Shown: one piece after another, positions 34,570 to 46,780 of the stretch
How the letters are laid out: every line of letters starts with the position of its first letter
How positions within the stretch are numbered: position 1 is the stretch's first letter
Assembly (NCBI GenBank): GCA_963082975.1
Contig: OY720349.1
Span: 48,403,962-48,467,961 of the forward strand
Length of the DNA stretch: 64,000 nt
Direction: 5' to 3'
Source of the DNA: Labia minor
Taxonomy: Eukaryota > Arthropoda > Insecta > Dermaptera > Spongiphoridae
The notes under the pieces: model-generated
Databases searched by the model: none
What the model was told of the DNA's origin: nothing
What the model saw: only the letters and a program-made list of their open reading frames with translations
Position numbers and translations under genes: made by a program

Positions 34570-34844
34570 ACCAACCGACGATAGTAAGGGAGTAAAATCA
34601 TCTTTACTAGTTTTTTCTTAATTTAAAATTATATGACGTCATCCAGCCATTCATGACGTCCCAGCCTGGTCTTACATATATATTATAAATAAAATAAAAT
34701 TAAAAATATTTATGTTATATCCATATCTGTTTTTTATTACATTAATAGATATATTAAAATTATTTGAAATTGTTTCTGTAGCTGGAAATTAATTTACTTC
34801 AAACCGTCGGTCGGTTCAGACCTGGCCACAGGTCTACTTATTTT
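34570..34844 (+). mobile_element. Helentron-like element, GTCC family, copy c (internal deletion)
   Basis: Starts ACCAACCGACGATAGTAAGG and then jumps straight to the distal part (AATCATCTTTACTAGTTTTT). The microsatellite, core and both duplicated units are lost. It keeps TGACGTCA (34634-34641), TGACGTCC (34654-34661), the subterminal repeat CGTCGGTCGGT, the hairpin ACCTG-GCCA-CAGGT and the tail CTACTTATT. Retaining just the two ends is the usual form of a mobilisable deletion derivative, or a slippage deletion at short homology. Confidence 0.8.
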
Positions 34845-35731
34845 AACTTAAAGGACAATTAATTATATATATATATATAATTAATATATATCTTTATTAT
34901 ACCTAATACCCAAAAGAGACCTGATAAGAGTAAGTTAAAACAGTCATTTTCAATTCATTTCTGACAAGTTTCTTGTACAAAGATCTTATTTTCAAATTGT
35001 TTATTGACTCAATACTTGTTTTTGTTTAAAGATTTCTATTAATTCTCACATTTAAAGATAAAAAATAATGGTGTTATGAATTGCATATGCCGCTTGATAA
35101 TTTTCTCTCCTTTCTTTGCCATGTCGGCACTTCTCTCTCTCTCTCTTTGTCTGTTTCGTTCATGGGTAGTGCAAATCACTCAGCCGGTACTTGCAATCTG
35201 ATAGCACTATTATGCTTCTCTGCTTATGAATAGCAAAGTGCCAACGCAGCTGTCTAATCCCACTTCTACTCAATCCCCCCTCCCATCCCCTCTCCATCCC
35301 ACTTGGTCTCTATGATTTCATTAGAATGTATAAACAAAAAGCATCTCTGTACCCTCTCTCTGTCCTATTTCAATTTAATGTTGGAAAAGTGAAATAATCC
35401 TATAATCAACATTAGGAAAAGTTTATATTTATGTCTATATTTCATTCAATTTTAAAATAAAATTTGAATATTATCATTTGAAATGAATTAAAATTATTCT
35501 AATTATTATATATTTAATATAAATATTAGCATTAATTGAATGAAAAGATGTATCTTCTATTAACAAAAATATCTTTGTTTCTAATTTATAATGAAATTTA
35601 TTAATATAATTATACCAGTTAGAAATATGTACTCGTATTTATCTAGAATCTATATATTTTATTTCTTTAATTTGGAAAGTAATTTAATAATAATTTTATA
35701 TTTCTCTTTAAGAAAAATATTCTATTTTATT
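34845..35731. other. Spacer with island 35080-35400
   Basis: AT-rich apart from about 35080-35400, which holds a CT repeat (35131-35148) and CCCCTCCC-like sequence. The right end (about 35715-35731) is already part of the fold-back repeat into which the Jockey LINE inserted. Confidence 0.45.
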
Positions 35732-35744
35732 AAATTATTAAAGC

Positions 35745-36571
35745 GTAGGTGTAGGTGACAAATCTATATTTGTCACCTACACCTTAAATAGGCAAACATG
35801 CCCACCAATATACATGAATAAATCTATCATTCCGCAAAAAGATGAGGCAAAATACCTAGGAATCCATCCTGATAGGCGCTTGACTTGGAAAAAACATATT
35901 TCAGCTAGAATTGTCCACTCAAGGGAAGAGTATAGAAAACTATATTGGCTTTTAGGGAGACATTCTAGCCTAGGATTAGAAAGCAAAGTTCTTCTATACA
36001 AATCCATAATCAAACCAAAACTGATGTATGGGATCCAACTCTGGGGATCAGCCTCAAAAACTAACATAAAAAAAATTGAAAGTTTTCAAAACAAAACACT
36101 TAAAAATCTTGTAAGAGCCCCGTGGTATGTTCCAATTAGATTCATACAAAGGGACTTAGAAATTAAAAACTTAAATGATGAAATAAACATCCTAAGTGAA
36201 AAGTATATTAAAAAAATGGAAAACCATCCAAATGTGTTAGTTAAAAAATTACTAGTTAGGGATGATACAATCAAGAGATTAAAAAGATATGATATATTGG
36301 ATCTCGTTAATAGAAAATTTTGACATTCATGTGTGACAAAGTGAAGTGCGTGTTTATGAAATGTTCGGGATGAGTGTGTGTGTTTAGTGTATAATATTTA
36401 AAACTAATATGTGTGTGTCAAGTGCAAATATGTTGCTTGGCATGATATTGTATTGCCAATGATATGTATGTATTGTTTGTATTTCATTTTTTATAAAAAT
36501 TACTTATTGCCTATATTAAAATGGGCAGATTGTATATTTTCTGAACTAATATATAAAAAAAAAAAAAAAAA
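35745..36571 (+). mobile_element. 5'-truncated Jockey-type LINE with poly-A and target duplication
   Basis: The insert is flanked by the exact 13-bp duplication AAATTATTAAAGC (35732-35744 and 36572-36584) and ends in an A-tract of about 20. It carries the end of the reverse transcriptase ORF (35765-36323) and a 3' UTR of about 230 bp. Its 5' edge is a perfect inverted repeat of two 16-bp arms (35748-35763 and 35768-35783) around CTAT. The host sequence on both sides belongs to a fold-back repeat, so the LINE is younger than that repeat. Confidence 0.9.
35765..36323 (+). pseudogene. Jockey-clade reverse transcriptase, C-terminal fragment
   Basis: The frame reads SIFVTYTLNRQTCPP, then EAKYLGIHPDRRLTWKKHIS, KLYWLLGRHSSLGLESKVLL, KPKLMYGIQLWGSASKTNI and QNKTLKNLVRAPWYVPIRFI. 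This order is typical of the region after the reverse transcriptase palm in Jockey LINEs: the KYLGI box, the YGIQLWG box and the NAPWYV box. About 185 codons are intact to the stop at 36321-36323. The catalytic palm and endonuclease are missing because of 5' truncation, so it is not functional. Jockey elements are chiefly found in arthropods. Confidence 0.88.
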
Positions 36572-36584
36572 AAATTATTAAAGC

Positions 36585-36873
36585 TTTGGTTGTTTTTATT
36601 TATAACGGAATTTTGTAAATTAAACCACATATTGATATTTGTTATTGTAAATTTATTCAAAAAATACAAACATATACACAACGTTTCGATTGCTACTTCT
36701 GCAATCGTTATCAAGCGATTGCACTGTTCAAGTGTCCAGTGACAAGTGACCAATGATCCTTAATATAAGACCTAAGTCACCAACTTCTCGAAACGTTGTG
36801 TATATGTTTGTATTTTTTGAATAAATTTACAATAACAAATATCAATATGTGGTTTAATTTACAAAATTCCGTT
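36585..36873 (-). repeat. Fold-back repeat, copy 3 (split by the LINE)
   Basis: Arms at about 36604-36715 and 36788-36873 are inverted complements as in copy 2, here in the opposite overall orientation: the ACCACC-type outer flank is on the left, as GGTTGTTTTTATTTATAACG. The second arm lacks about 26 bp at its inner edge. The outer flank continues on the far side of the Jockey insertion (about 35715-35744). Confidence 0.8.
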
Positions 36874-39800
36874 ATTCTATTTTATGTTAGTAAATATTAA
36901 TTCTAATTAAATCTTCTAATATAATTTTTGAATAAAAACAAATTATAAAAGATAAGAGGTAGGAGTTGTAAGAGAATAAAGGTTTGTTAATCGGTGTGCA
37001 TCGGTCGTAGCTGCACTCTCCCGTGTTGGTTGACTGAAGCTGATTTACTCCAAGTGATCTGCATAACCGCCCGTGCTCGATGCATGTTGCTTCATTAACC
37101 CTCAGGCCAAGCCTTCCCACCCCTTTTGGCTTGTTTACGTAATGGATTACCCTCATCTACGCCCCCACCTTTGGACAAGTTCACTCAACCCCCTTTAACC
37201 CCTTGATTAAGTTTGGCTTATCCTATAGTTCAATTTGCTCAATGAACCAAAAGAGAAATGCATTCAAAAATAGTACGAGGTGCCGGTGTTTTAAATACAA
37301 CAAATTAACGAAAGGGCATCGTATAATCCCCTATAAAGGGAGAAATATTTTAAACACACCTGAGTTTAAATGAAAAAAAAAATCAATAAAACTAGGTATA
37401 CTCTCTTTTTCTATATAATCGGTAAATACCCTAAGCCGTATCTTAAATGGATAATAAATATTTATATTCACAATAAATAATTTATTTTCAAACTTTCGGA
37501 ATTTAGTAATTACTTTAAAAAATAGCGCATTACATTTTGTATCATTAAAATAAAAATATACAAATATGGAATAAAAAAAAATTAGGGATTGTTGTTAAAT
37601 AATTATTCTATAATATATTCTATAATATTCTATAATATTCTATAATATTATAATATATTTTATAATATTAGATAATTATTCTATAATAAAAAGTAAATTT
37701 GACAGTTTCTATCTTTTCATTAAATGAAAAATTATCATTCATATAATCCATAATATATATATATATATTTATATATGTATATAACTACTAGTACCTAATA
37801 TTTCAATCTTTTCATTTAATAACGTAGGTATTATATAAACTTTTTTTTATTAAAAATTATTATGTTATTTTATGAGGTTAAAGCACGCAGTGGTCAAAGG
37901 TCAACTACAATAATTACAAATTTAACTTGACAATATTTTATTAATATTAAAATAACTAGATGAATTTTAAAAAAAATAAATGAAAATGAAAGCCGGGATG
38001 AATATAATATTTTTAATGAAATAAAGTTAACGATTGGGATTATCTAGTAAATTACATTTCACGAGGGTGGAAATGGATAATATAGGGAAAGTCTAACTCT
38101 GTTAATCAGGCTTATTAAACATCTAAATATATCTCAGTATAAGGATTAGTGATGCAAAATATTATCGTATAAATCGCAAGATCATCTTTGATATTCCCTA
38201 AATTGTAATCGGGAGTCAATTTATAGAGTATATGATTTCTATTGGCAGGTTTAATTAGTCAAAGTTATGATAGAAGCAAAAGTTTATATTAGAGAAACTG
38301 GAATGGGAAAAATCAACAGAAGAGAGAAAATATTAAATTCATAGTTATAGTATGTATACATATTTATAACAAGATTAATAAAAATAAAAATCAATAAAAT
38401 ATATATAGTAAATAACAATATTAAAAGGAATTAAGTTAATTTGATTAAACATTCATTTTTAGAAAAAATTCTCTGATGATAAGTAGAGTAGAATGTTACT
38501 TAATAAAAATAATAAGTTTTCTTATTATGGGGTATATTATATATAAATTAGTTATTGTTTTTTTGTTTTTTGTTTTTTGAATTAAAAAATAAAATCTAAT
38601 TTATTACTCATAAAAAATTATTTACATATTTGTAATACGGAAACCCCTGCCATATATGCAACTAAATATTTTTTTATTTAAAAGATATAATTTTATATCA
38701 TGTTAAAAATAAATAAAACAAAACAAACAAAAAAATAGAAAAAATGAATAAACAGAAAATAAATTTCCAAAATTTTTTCTAATCGTTATTTAATTAAATT
38801 TTAACTTTAAAAAAATTATAAATAAAGATAGATCATTATATTAATAGGCGAATAATTTTTATATCATTATAATATTAATTTAGAAATAATTTGTTCTTTT
38901 TTAACTAAAATTGACCATTGATTTCATATAAATAAAGCTTAAATGTATAGAACATTTTGTCTATGTTTTTGTAGCTGCTATGGTAGAATTAAACGTAATC
39001 TCGATTAATCGAAATACTAATCTATTATGCTTTTGATATAATATTTAAATAAATGTAACCATAAATGGACACTTGTAAATGCCATAGATTGCACTTCAAA
39101 ATCTAATTTAGGTTGTTAAAACACGTATTTCATATACAACACGTATTGAAATTTTAATCAGTCAGTGAGAATAAAAACATCCGATGAATAAATTAAAATG
39201 GACCGATGACTGAGTGATTATTTTTTTACCCTAAGAGAAATCAATTTTTGATATTTTTAAACCCTACACAATAATCCTATCCTTATACAGTCACAGATGC
39301 CTGGCATAACTTACAACATTAGATTATAAAACGAAGAGAAGATAATGAAACGATTTTTGGACTCTTCCAATAATATTTTATTATTTTATTTTAGTATTAT
39401 CTTTTACATCAATTTTTTACATAGGAAGATCAATTAAAAATAATAAAAAGAAAATTAAAATTTTTACAGGTTTTTTTTTTCTCAATTCTAATCTAAAAAT
39501 TTATAAATATAATTTAAAGTGTTTATATAAAGACAACATATGTATAAACTCAATATCTTTTAATTTATTATAAGTAAAATTTAATACATTATTTTTTAAA
39601 ATATTATTATTTTTTTTAATCTTAATTTCTCTGGGAAGGGTTCCACTAATTTTCTTGGCACCCAGGCAATTTAATTAAAAAGTGGAAAAAAAAATCCGAG
39701 TTGGTGTTTAATGAAGATCCTTTGTATTTTACAGCCGGGCCTTGTTGACACAAATTGAATTTCTCACTCAATCAATCCCCCATGGATGGGGACATGGGGG

Positions 39801-40090
39801 CCAGTGAAAGTAGGAGGGAAGCTAGATCTGTTGAAAGGAGAAAAAAGTTGTGGGGCATTTTCATTTGCATTTCATTTATAATTTATTAATTTTTTTTTTT
39901 TGGCCTTTACATCCCATCCTCCTTTGATTAGAAGGTCAAAATAGAGCCCAATTAAATTAAATATCAACTTAAAACATCAACAGAATTAAAGATCTGCCAA
40001 ACTGATATGATTCCACATACATTATAAATCTATGATCTAATGTTATAAAAATTTATAATAAAATAATATCTAATATTCCCTAATAATATG

Positions 40091-40124
<34 letters not shown>

Positions 40125-41510
40125 CCCATATCTTCGTTTGTTGTATGGTGGAGAGATGTTGAGAATTAAGCAAATATTAGATTCCCCCACTTAATAAAAA
40201 TTGTCTATCCTTAATTTAATAAAATATTTAAAGTAATTCATTTTCTATTTATTTTGTTTAATTGATTTTCAAATTTTAAGTGAGAGTTGCACATAACCGA
40301 AAAAATTGGCTTCGTCTGACAAGGGTGGGACGGGTTTATATTATTTATAATCACTGCAATCAACCGTTTCAGTTAAGTTTTAGCCAAATGATAAATATAA
40401 CTAAAATAAATCTTTACATATTATATAATCGAATGCGTTGAAAAATAGCATATGGATTAAAAATCAAAATCGTCAGACTAATTAATATCAAAATGATTTT
40501 CGTGCTTTTTCCAAAATGATTATCCATGTTTTGTCATTAATTAAGTCTCAATTTCTGTCGGATTATTAACTAATCGATATTGATTGTATACGCTATCGAT
40601 CATTATTATAAATAAAGCTCAAAGACAGCGATGTCAGACCTGATGATTTATCAACTGGATCTTCTATTTTGAAATCCCCAAACTTCTCCCTCCCCCTCCC
40701 CCACTCCTCTCAACATCAAATCTTATTCTTCCTCTTACACATCTCAATCTCACAATTTTTTAAAGTATTGATTAACAGGTAAATTAAAATTTAATAGATT
40801 CGAGAGATTTGTTTTTTCAATCAATAAAAAAAAAGATATCCTTGCTATCTTTTCATTAGAACACGCTTTTCGTCCTCTTTTCAAAGAAATCTTGAAATAA
40901 ACAACAAATGTATATTTCGATTGTATTATAAATATTAAATTTCTTCTTTAATTAAATTTTTTTTTATATCTTCTCCAAAATCAACATTGGAAATTAATTT
41001 ATCGTTTATTGACGAAATAAAAGAAGTGATTTAACCCAATTGAGAATATAGATCATTTTTCTAATACATGAATGGATTTATTTAGAAATGATTGAAGTAA
41101 TAAATGTCTCATTTTTGATTTTTTTAATCATATATTTCTCAGAAATATATCTACTCATTTATGATGACAGATGAACCCCCTATTTTCTTATTAAATCTTA
41201 TATTTGGTCTCTTAAAAGTTTAATAAAATTGATATTTTATGAATCTGTCAAAACGAAAAATATTTAAAAATTAAAGAATAATTTGATATTTAATTCATAT
41301 ATATAAATAATAGATGAAAAGAATAATAGAGAATATATTTGAAAATAATATACTTTCCATATCAGAATTTCTCATCACCATATCATATACTAAATGACAA
41401 CATATAATTTACTTTATATAATAGTATAAGATTATTATTACCAATAATGTGGAAAATGTCACTTTTCGGAATTTGTTATTAAAAAATATTTTAATTCTCA
41501 AACTACTATT
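36874..41510. other. Long desert with four islands
   Basis: Over 4.6 kb without any supported gene. Islands of higher complexity are at about 36950-37340, 38040-38300, 39640-39960 and 40270-40760. The first includes an 89-codon minus frame (36887-37156) of unknown nature. Low-complexity repeats include the decamer array at 37604-37690 and (ATT)n at 40093-40122. Confidence 0.45.
37604..37690. repeat. Decamer tandem array (TATAATATTC)n
   Basis: About seven imperfect units of TATAATATTC or TATAATATTA follow each other. The unit itself contains the palindrome AATATT. Likely slippage-derived. Confidence 0.8.
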
Positions 41511-42139
41511 ACCGACCGACGATAGTAAGGGAGGTATTGTTTTCACACCAAATTTCACATGTGGAGATCTTTACATATCTCCACGAATCATGCATTTTCT
41601 TAACAGAAAAAAGTATTTTTAGCATGATGTCTGTCCGTCCGTCCGTATAGATGTGTACAGCCTGTACGGCTCAACCGATTTTGATGAAATTTGGTATATT
41701 TACTTAATGCATCAGTGGGATGAATTGATCAACTTTTGGTGCAAATCCGGAAACCGGAAGTGGTAGTATTAGCGATCGACGATAGGAAGGGAAGGGTTAT
41801 TTTCACACCAAATTTCACATGAGGAGATTTTTTTATATATCATCACGAATTATGCACTTTGTATTGGTTTTATCCTCGGGAAAATCATATTTATTAGTTT
41901 TTTCTTGATTTAAAATTATATGACGTCATCCAGCCATTCATGACGTCACAGCCTAGTCTTGCATATATATTATAAATAAAATAAAATTAAAAATGTTTAT
42001 ATTTATTATTTATGTATCCATATCTGTTTTTTATTACATTAATAGATATATTAAAATTATTTGAAATTGTTTCTGTAGCTGCTAATTAATTTACTTCAAT
42101 CCGTCGGTCGGTTCGGACCTGGCCACAGGTCAACTTATT
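41511..42139 (+). mobile_element. Helentron-like element, GTCC family, copy d (full length)
   Basis: The best reference copy, in order: terminal ACCGACCGACG; stem-loop region; microsatellite GTCTGTCCGTCCGTCCG (about 41628-41645); core with TGATGAAATTTGGTAT and the ETS-like ACCGGAAGTG (about 41753-41762); a second copy of the first 90 bp (about 41769-41868); two TGACGTCA palindromes at 41921-41928 and 41941-41948; subterminal CGTCGGTCGGT; hairpin ACCTG-GCCA-CAGGT; tail CAACTTATT. It has no coding capacity. The layout fits Helentron-derived elements of the DINE-1/mini-me type. Confidence 0.85.
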
Positions 42140-43159
42140 TTTTATTTATATTATTTTTGTATGTTCAATTTTAAGATACTTATATGACATTATTACTATG
42201 TTTATTATTGTTTAATATAGATTGACTTAATCAATTAGAAATAATCGATTTGTTAAAATGGTGATTCTCCCTCTCTCCCTCTCACTCACTCTCTCTTGTC
42301 GTTATATGTTTAAGGGGTCTTGTGTAATTCTAACGAATATCTCGAATGCATTTGTACTCAAAACATGAACTACTTGTGTTCAAATAGAGAAGGGTTGATG
42401 TAATCCTGGGAATTCCATAGCCCCATCCCTTTCAAACTAATCCAATGTCCATGTTAATAGAACCCCAGTGCATTCTTAAAACAGAATATTTACCCCAAAG
42501 AGTTGAGAATAATGATCCATACAATTTTGGCACTGCTCTACATGAATTTCAGTTAATATTAAATATGTTTCAAAAAAAAAAAAAAAAAAAAATTAGTGAT
42601 TTAAAATTTAAACGATATATGGCCGGTTTAGAATATGAAATTGTTTTGTGGTTGATGTTAATGTTAATCTAACCCAAAGTACAAACTTTAATTTCAATGA
42701 ATTAATTGTAATTTCAGGAAAAGTTAGAGCAAATGAAAACGTTAAAATGATAATGTATTCTTTTGTTTTGTTTTTCTTTTTATTTTGTAATTAAAATTTA
42801 ATTTCAATTTATTAGTAAATTCTAAAATAAAATAAAATACTTTTTGTAGGTTTAAAAAAAAGGTTAATATTATATAATTATAAAATAATATATAATAGAT
42901 AGATCTATAATTTCACAAAATTAGTTGTAATTATTATAAAACAAATAAATATTCTTTTACCAACCATTTAACCAAAACAAAAATTTATAAATTAAAAAAA
43001 GTAAATAATTTAAAATTACATAAATAAATAAAACCTATATAATGTCGGAAGGAAAAATTATACTCAGGATTATTTTTTAAACGAAGTTAATTATCTTATT
43101 TTTATTGGAATTAAAAGAAATTGCACATGTACTTGTTTGGTTCATTAAAAATTAAAATA
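42140..43159. other. Spacer between inverted Helentron-like copies
   Basis: An island at about 42250-42500 begins with a CT tract (42267-42298). A 75-codon frame (42445-42672) includes a run of lysines from an A-tract and is not a credible gene. The remainder is AT-rich. Confidence 0.45.
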
Positions 43160-43804
43160 AATAAGTTGACCTGTGGCCAGGTCCGAACCGACCGACGGTT
43201 TGAAGTAAATTAATTTCCAACTACAAAAACAATTTCAAATAATTTTAATATATCTATTAATGTAATAAAAAACAGATATGGATACATAAATAATAAATAT
43301 AAACATTTTTAATTTTATATTATTTATAATATATATGCAAGACCAGGCTGTGACGTCATGAATGGCTGGATGACGTCATATAATTTTAAATCAAGAAAAA
43401 ACTAATAAATATGATTTTCCAGAGAATAAAACCAATACAAAGTGTATGATTCGTGGTGATATATAAAAAAATCTCCTCATGTGAAATTTTGTGTGAAAAT
43501 AACCCTACCCTTCCTATCGTCGATCGCTAATACTACCACTTCCGGTTTCCGGATTTGCACCAAAAGTTGATCAATTCATCCCACTGATGCATTAAGTAAA
43601 TATACCAAATTTCATCAAAATCGGTTGAGCCGTTCAGGCTGTACACATCTATACGGACGGACAGACGGACGGATGGACGGACAGACATCATGCTAAAAAT
43701 ACTTTTTTCTGTTAAGAAAATGCATGATTCGTGGAGATATGTAAAAATCTCCGCATGTGAAATTTGGTGTGAAAACAATACCTCCCTTACTATCGTCGGT
43801 CGGT
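43160..43804 (-). mobile_element. Helentron-like element, GTCC family, copy e (full length)
   Basis: Minus-strand copy with both ends: CGTCGGTCGGT at 43794-43804 on the plus strand and the subterminal CCGACCGACGG with hairpin ACCTGTGGCCAGGT near 43170-43200. TGACGTCA occurs at 43351-43358 and 43371-43378. CACTTCCGGT, the complement of the ETS-like site, is at about 43538-43547. Very similar to copy d but inverted, with about 1 kb between them. Confidence 0.85.
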
Positions 43805-44333
43805 AAAAAGAAAATGAAGTCAACCGTATGTTTGTTTTAATATTTATTTGTTATATTATATTAACGCACTTTTATTGTGTCTTTGTCTTGATTGGAAAAT
43901 TAATTTTTCAAATTAATCATCATTATTAAATATTATTTAATTTTTAAAAATACTTGTTTGATTTCTATCATCTTGAAGGAAGGCATCTCTGATGAATATT
44001 TCACCATTTTTTGATTCTTAAGATAGATAGGTCTGATAGAAAGCAAAGCGCCTTATTGTATGGTATATGCTTGCCCTCTCTTTGCTAAAAAAAGGCATCT
44101 TATGAGAAGGAATTAATTCTAGTTCAATTGTGTGATTGACATTTTTGAAAATCGTTGGAAATTTTTTTTTATCATCTCCAATTCTTATGGAGATTAGATA
44201 TCACATTTTTTATATATCGTAGCAGACTGATGTCTTTTCAATTGAAATCAAGTATATTAATGAATTCATAAAAAAAAACCGATTCGACGGCCAATTAAAA
44301 TCCAACATACGGGCCGTCAGGTGGGCTCACGCC

Positions 44334-44364
<31 letters not shown>

Positions 44365-46595
44365 GTTAACTTGATCCATTTATTACTAATTTTGTATGCA
44401 TGGGCATGTGCAACCGAGAGAACCTCGGAATCTTTTGCTCTCATTTTGAAATCTAATAATAATTATAGAGACGTGCAAAAGAAATAATTAGCTGGACTGA
44501 GCTCTAAACGATAGCTGACAAAATTTTTAATTTAAGATTAAATTTATATGAAAAAATTGTTTATATAATTTTTATATATATATATTTTTTTTTTTGTTTT
44601 ATATTTATTAATTTATTTTTACTTCAATTTTAGTCTTTAATTTGGACCATATGGTATAGAAATGAGCTCAGAAACTTGAGAGTTCAAATCTGATCAATTT
44701 ATAAAATTTAAAATTTAAATAATTTAAGAAAATAAAAGTTAATTGTGGTAATAAAAAAAAATAATTAAAATATCTTATTATGGCAATTACGTCCATTTAA
44801 CCAGTTTATACAACCATAATAATTGATAATAAATAAGTACAAAATAGATAAATAAAAATATTCTCTGAACAATTTTAAAAAAAATCTTACATTTTTTCAA
44901 TTTAATAAATAATGGTTAAAATCAATATTTAAAATAAAGATATTTATAATAAATATTAAATTCGACATTTGTGGCCAAGTAACCATTATTGAAAACAAAT
45001 AATACAAAATGTAATTATTTATATAAATTTGTTTTTCTTGTCAAAGCAAAATAAATATTTGACCAAACTTTTTTTTTATACAAAAATTTAAAGCCATCTC
45101 TGATGTTTGTTTCTACAATTGAAAAAAACATTTCATAACATGCTCGTTAAATAAAAATCGTGTTTATTTAATATTCAATGAAAGAATATTAATGGAGAAA
45201 TTCAAAAGTTTTATATATATATAGATCTAGTAAAATAAATACCATATATTAAGGTATTTCGTTGTAATTTATCCTTTTGAAAAAAGATTCAAGAATCTTG
45301 ATTAATTATTTTTGAAAAAAAAAAAAATAATTATTATAAAAAGATGAGAATATTAAAGCATAAAAAACATAAATTATAAATTATTTAAAAAATTAATAAA
45401 TATTTCATTTGATTTAAGAATATATTTAAATATTATTTACCTATCCATAATATACTATAATCAGAGGAAGTAGCTATATAATCAATATTTATTCTAACAC
45501 CAAAATCAAAATAATAAATCAAACTCAAATATATATTATAATGAAAAAAATTACTAACAATAAGTTAAAATTTTAACATTTTTCAAAATATTTTTAGTTA
45601 TCAAAAATAATCCCTTAATTATGATTAAATTGAAAGTCGATTTTTATTTTACTTTAATTAATTTCTGGTTATAATACTGGTCCATCGAACTTGAGATCAA
45701 ACCTTGCTAACTTCACTTAGATTTAAGATTAAATAATTAATTTTAATAAACGCGAAGGTTTGCAAAAATGGGCATGAATCCCAAAAGTCAATACAAAAAA
45801 ATTAATAAATTTTTTTATGTCAATTATATTTAAGACTTTAGAGATTCTATCTTATTTCAAGACTTTATTAATTGACTCTTGAAATATATAAAAATTAAAG
45901 TCTGAATAAATTGATATTTAAATATAATTTTGCAAACATGTTTTATTTTGAAATGAAGGGGAGGGGATCGAGAGGATGTATCTGAGATTAAAACATTTTC
46001 CACAAACGCTAAAAATAATTATTAATTTTTTTTTCTATTAATATATGTATATAAATTTAGATAAAAAAAAAAAGAAAAAAAAATGTAACGTCATAGTGTT
46101 AATCTTTTTGGTTCTGGCACCCTTAAAACAAACATCGACCGGATAACTAACATCCTTTTAAATGTCAATCGAGTCATCTAACAATAATTGATTTCACGCC
46201 ATTTATTGTTCTTTTACTCCCATTATTAACAATTATTCCTGAGATCGGGAAAGACAAAATTTTATCATCTCATATTTTTTCTTAAACTAAAATAAACAAA
46301 GATTTTTTCGCAACCAAATATCCTGACATCTCCTTTCCAAACAACTTTTTTTTTGCCCAACTGTGTCAAAGCTTATCTCTATCTCTCTTTTCGGTTTCGT
46401 CTATCAAGGAGAGAGAACGAGCAAAATAGGATGGTAGAGTAAATGGCAGAACGCACCTCTTTGGACAATTTATATCACTTCCGAGGGAAAAGAGATCTTT
46501 TTTTTAAACTTATTTGCTACAATTCGAGTTGTTTTTATTTATTTATTTTCTTTTATTTTTCCTTGAAATCTATTCACTAGATAATCTTCTTTTTT
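43805..46595. other. Desert with poly-T tract
   Basis: AT-rich. A T-run of about 28 lies at 44337-44364, right after a short GC-richer piece (about 44280-44336). Minor islands lie at about 43970-44110 and 46080-46500. No gene, RNA or shared repeat is recognised. Confidence 0.45.
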
Positions 46596-46780
46596 ACTTT
46601 CCCGCATACTTCGTATAAGGGAAGTATTGGAATCGTCAAAAATTTCGACTTCGAGATTTCGATAGATCTTGACGTTTTAGACCTCCCTGAGTCCGAAAAT
46701 ACCATTTTTCGAATTATGTCTGTGTGTGTGTATGTATGTATGTATGTATGTATGTATGTATGTATGTATGTATGTATTGT
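46596..46780 (+). mobile_element. Helentron-like element, third end type, 5' fragment
   Basis: Begins ACTTTCCCGCATACTTC with a hairpin ATACTTC...GAAGTAT (46606-46612, 46621-46627), followed by TGG-AATCG and AAAATTTCGACTTCGAGATT. The part from GAAGTATTG on is alignable with the ACTATCTC family from GATAGTATTG on, including TGACGTTTT/TACGTTTT and CCTGA-TC, ending in ATGTCTGTGTGTGTG and a TATG array (46730-46777). It stops in the microsatellite. The matching second half may be the piece at 47600. Confidence 0.65.
46730..46777. repeat. (TATG)n microsatellite
   Basis: About eleven units of the tetramer inside the third-type Helentron-like fragment. Confidence 0.9.

Noticed and set aside
35777..36067. 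96-codon minus frame
   Set aside because: It is a shadow of the Jockey reverse transcriptase frame on the opposite strand.
37604..37690. CRISPR-like array of short repeats
   Set aside because: The decamers are contiguous with no spacers, and the window is eukaryotic; a simple tandem repeat.
44300..44365. Alu-like look of GGTGGGCTCACGCC followed by a T-run
   Set aside because: Only about 14 bases resemble Alu. The order and remaining sequence do not fit and there is no second half; most likely coincidence.
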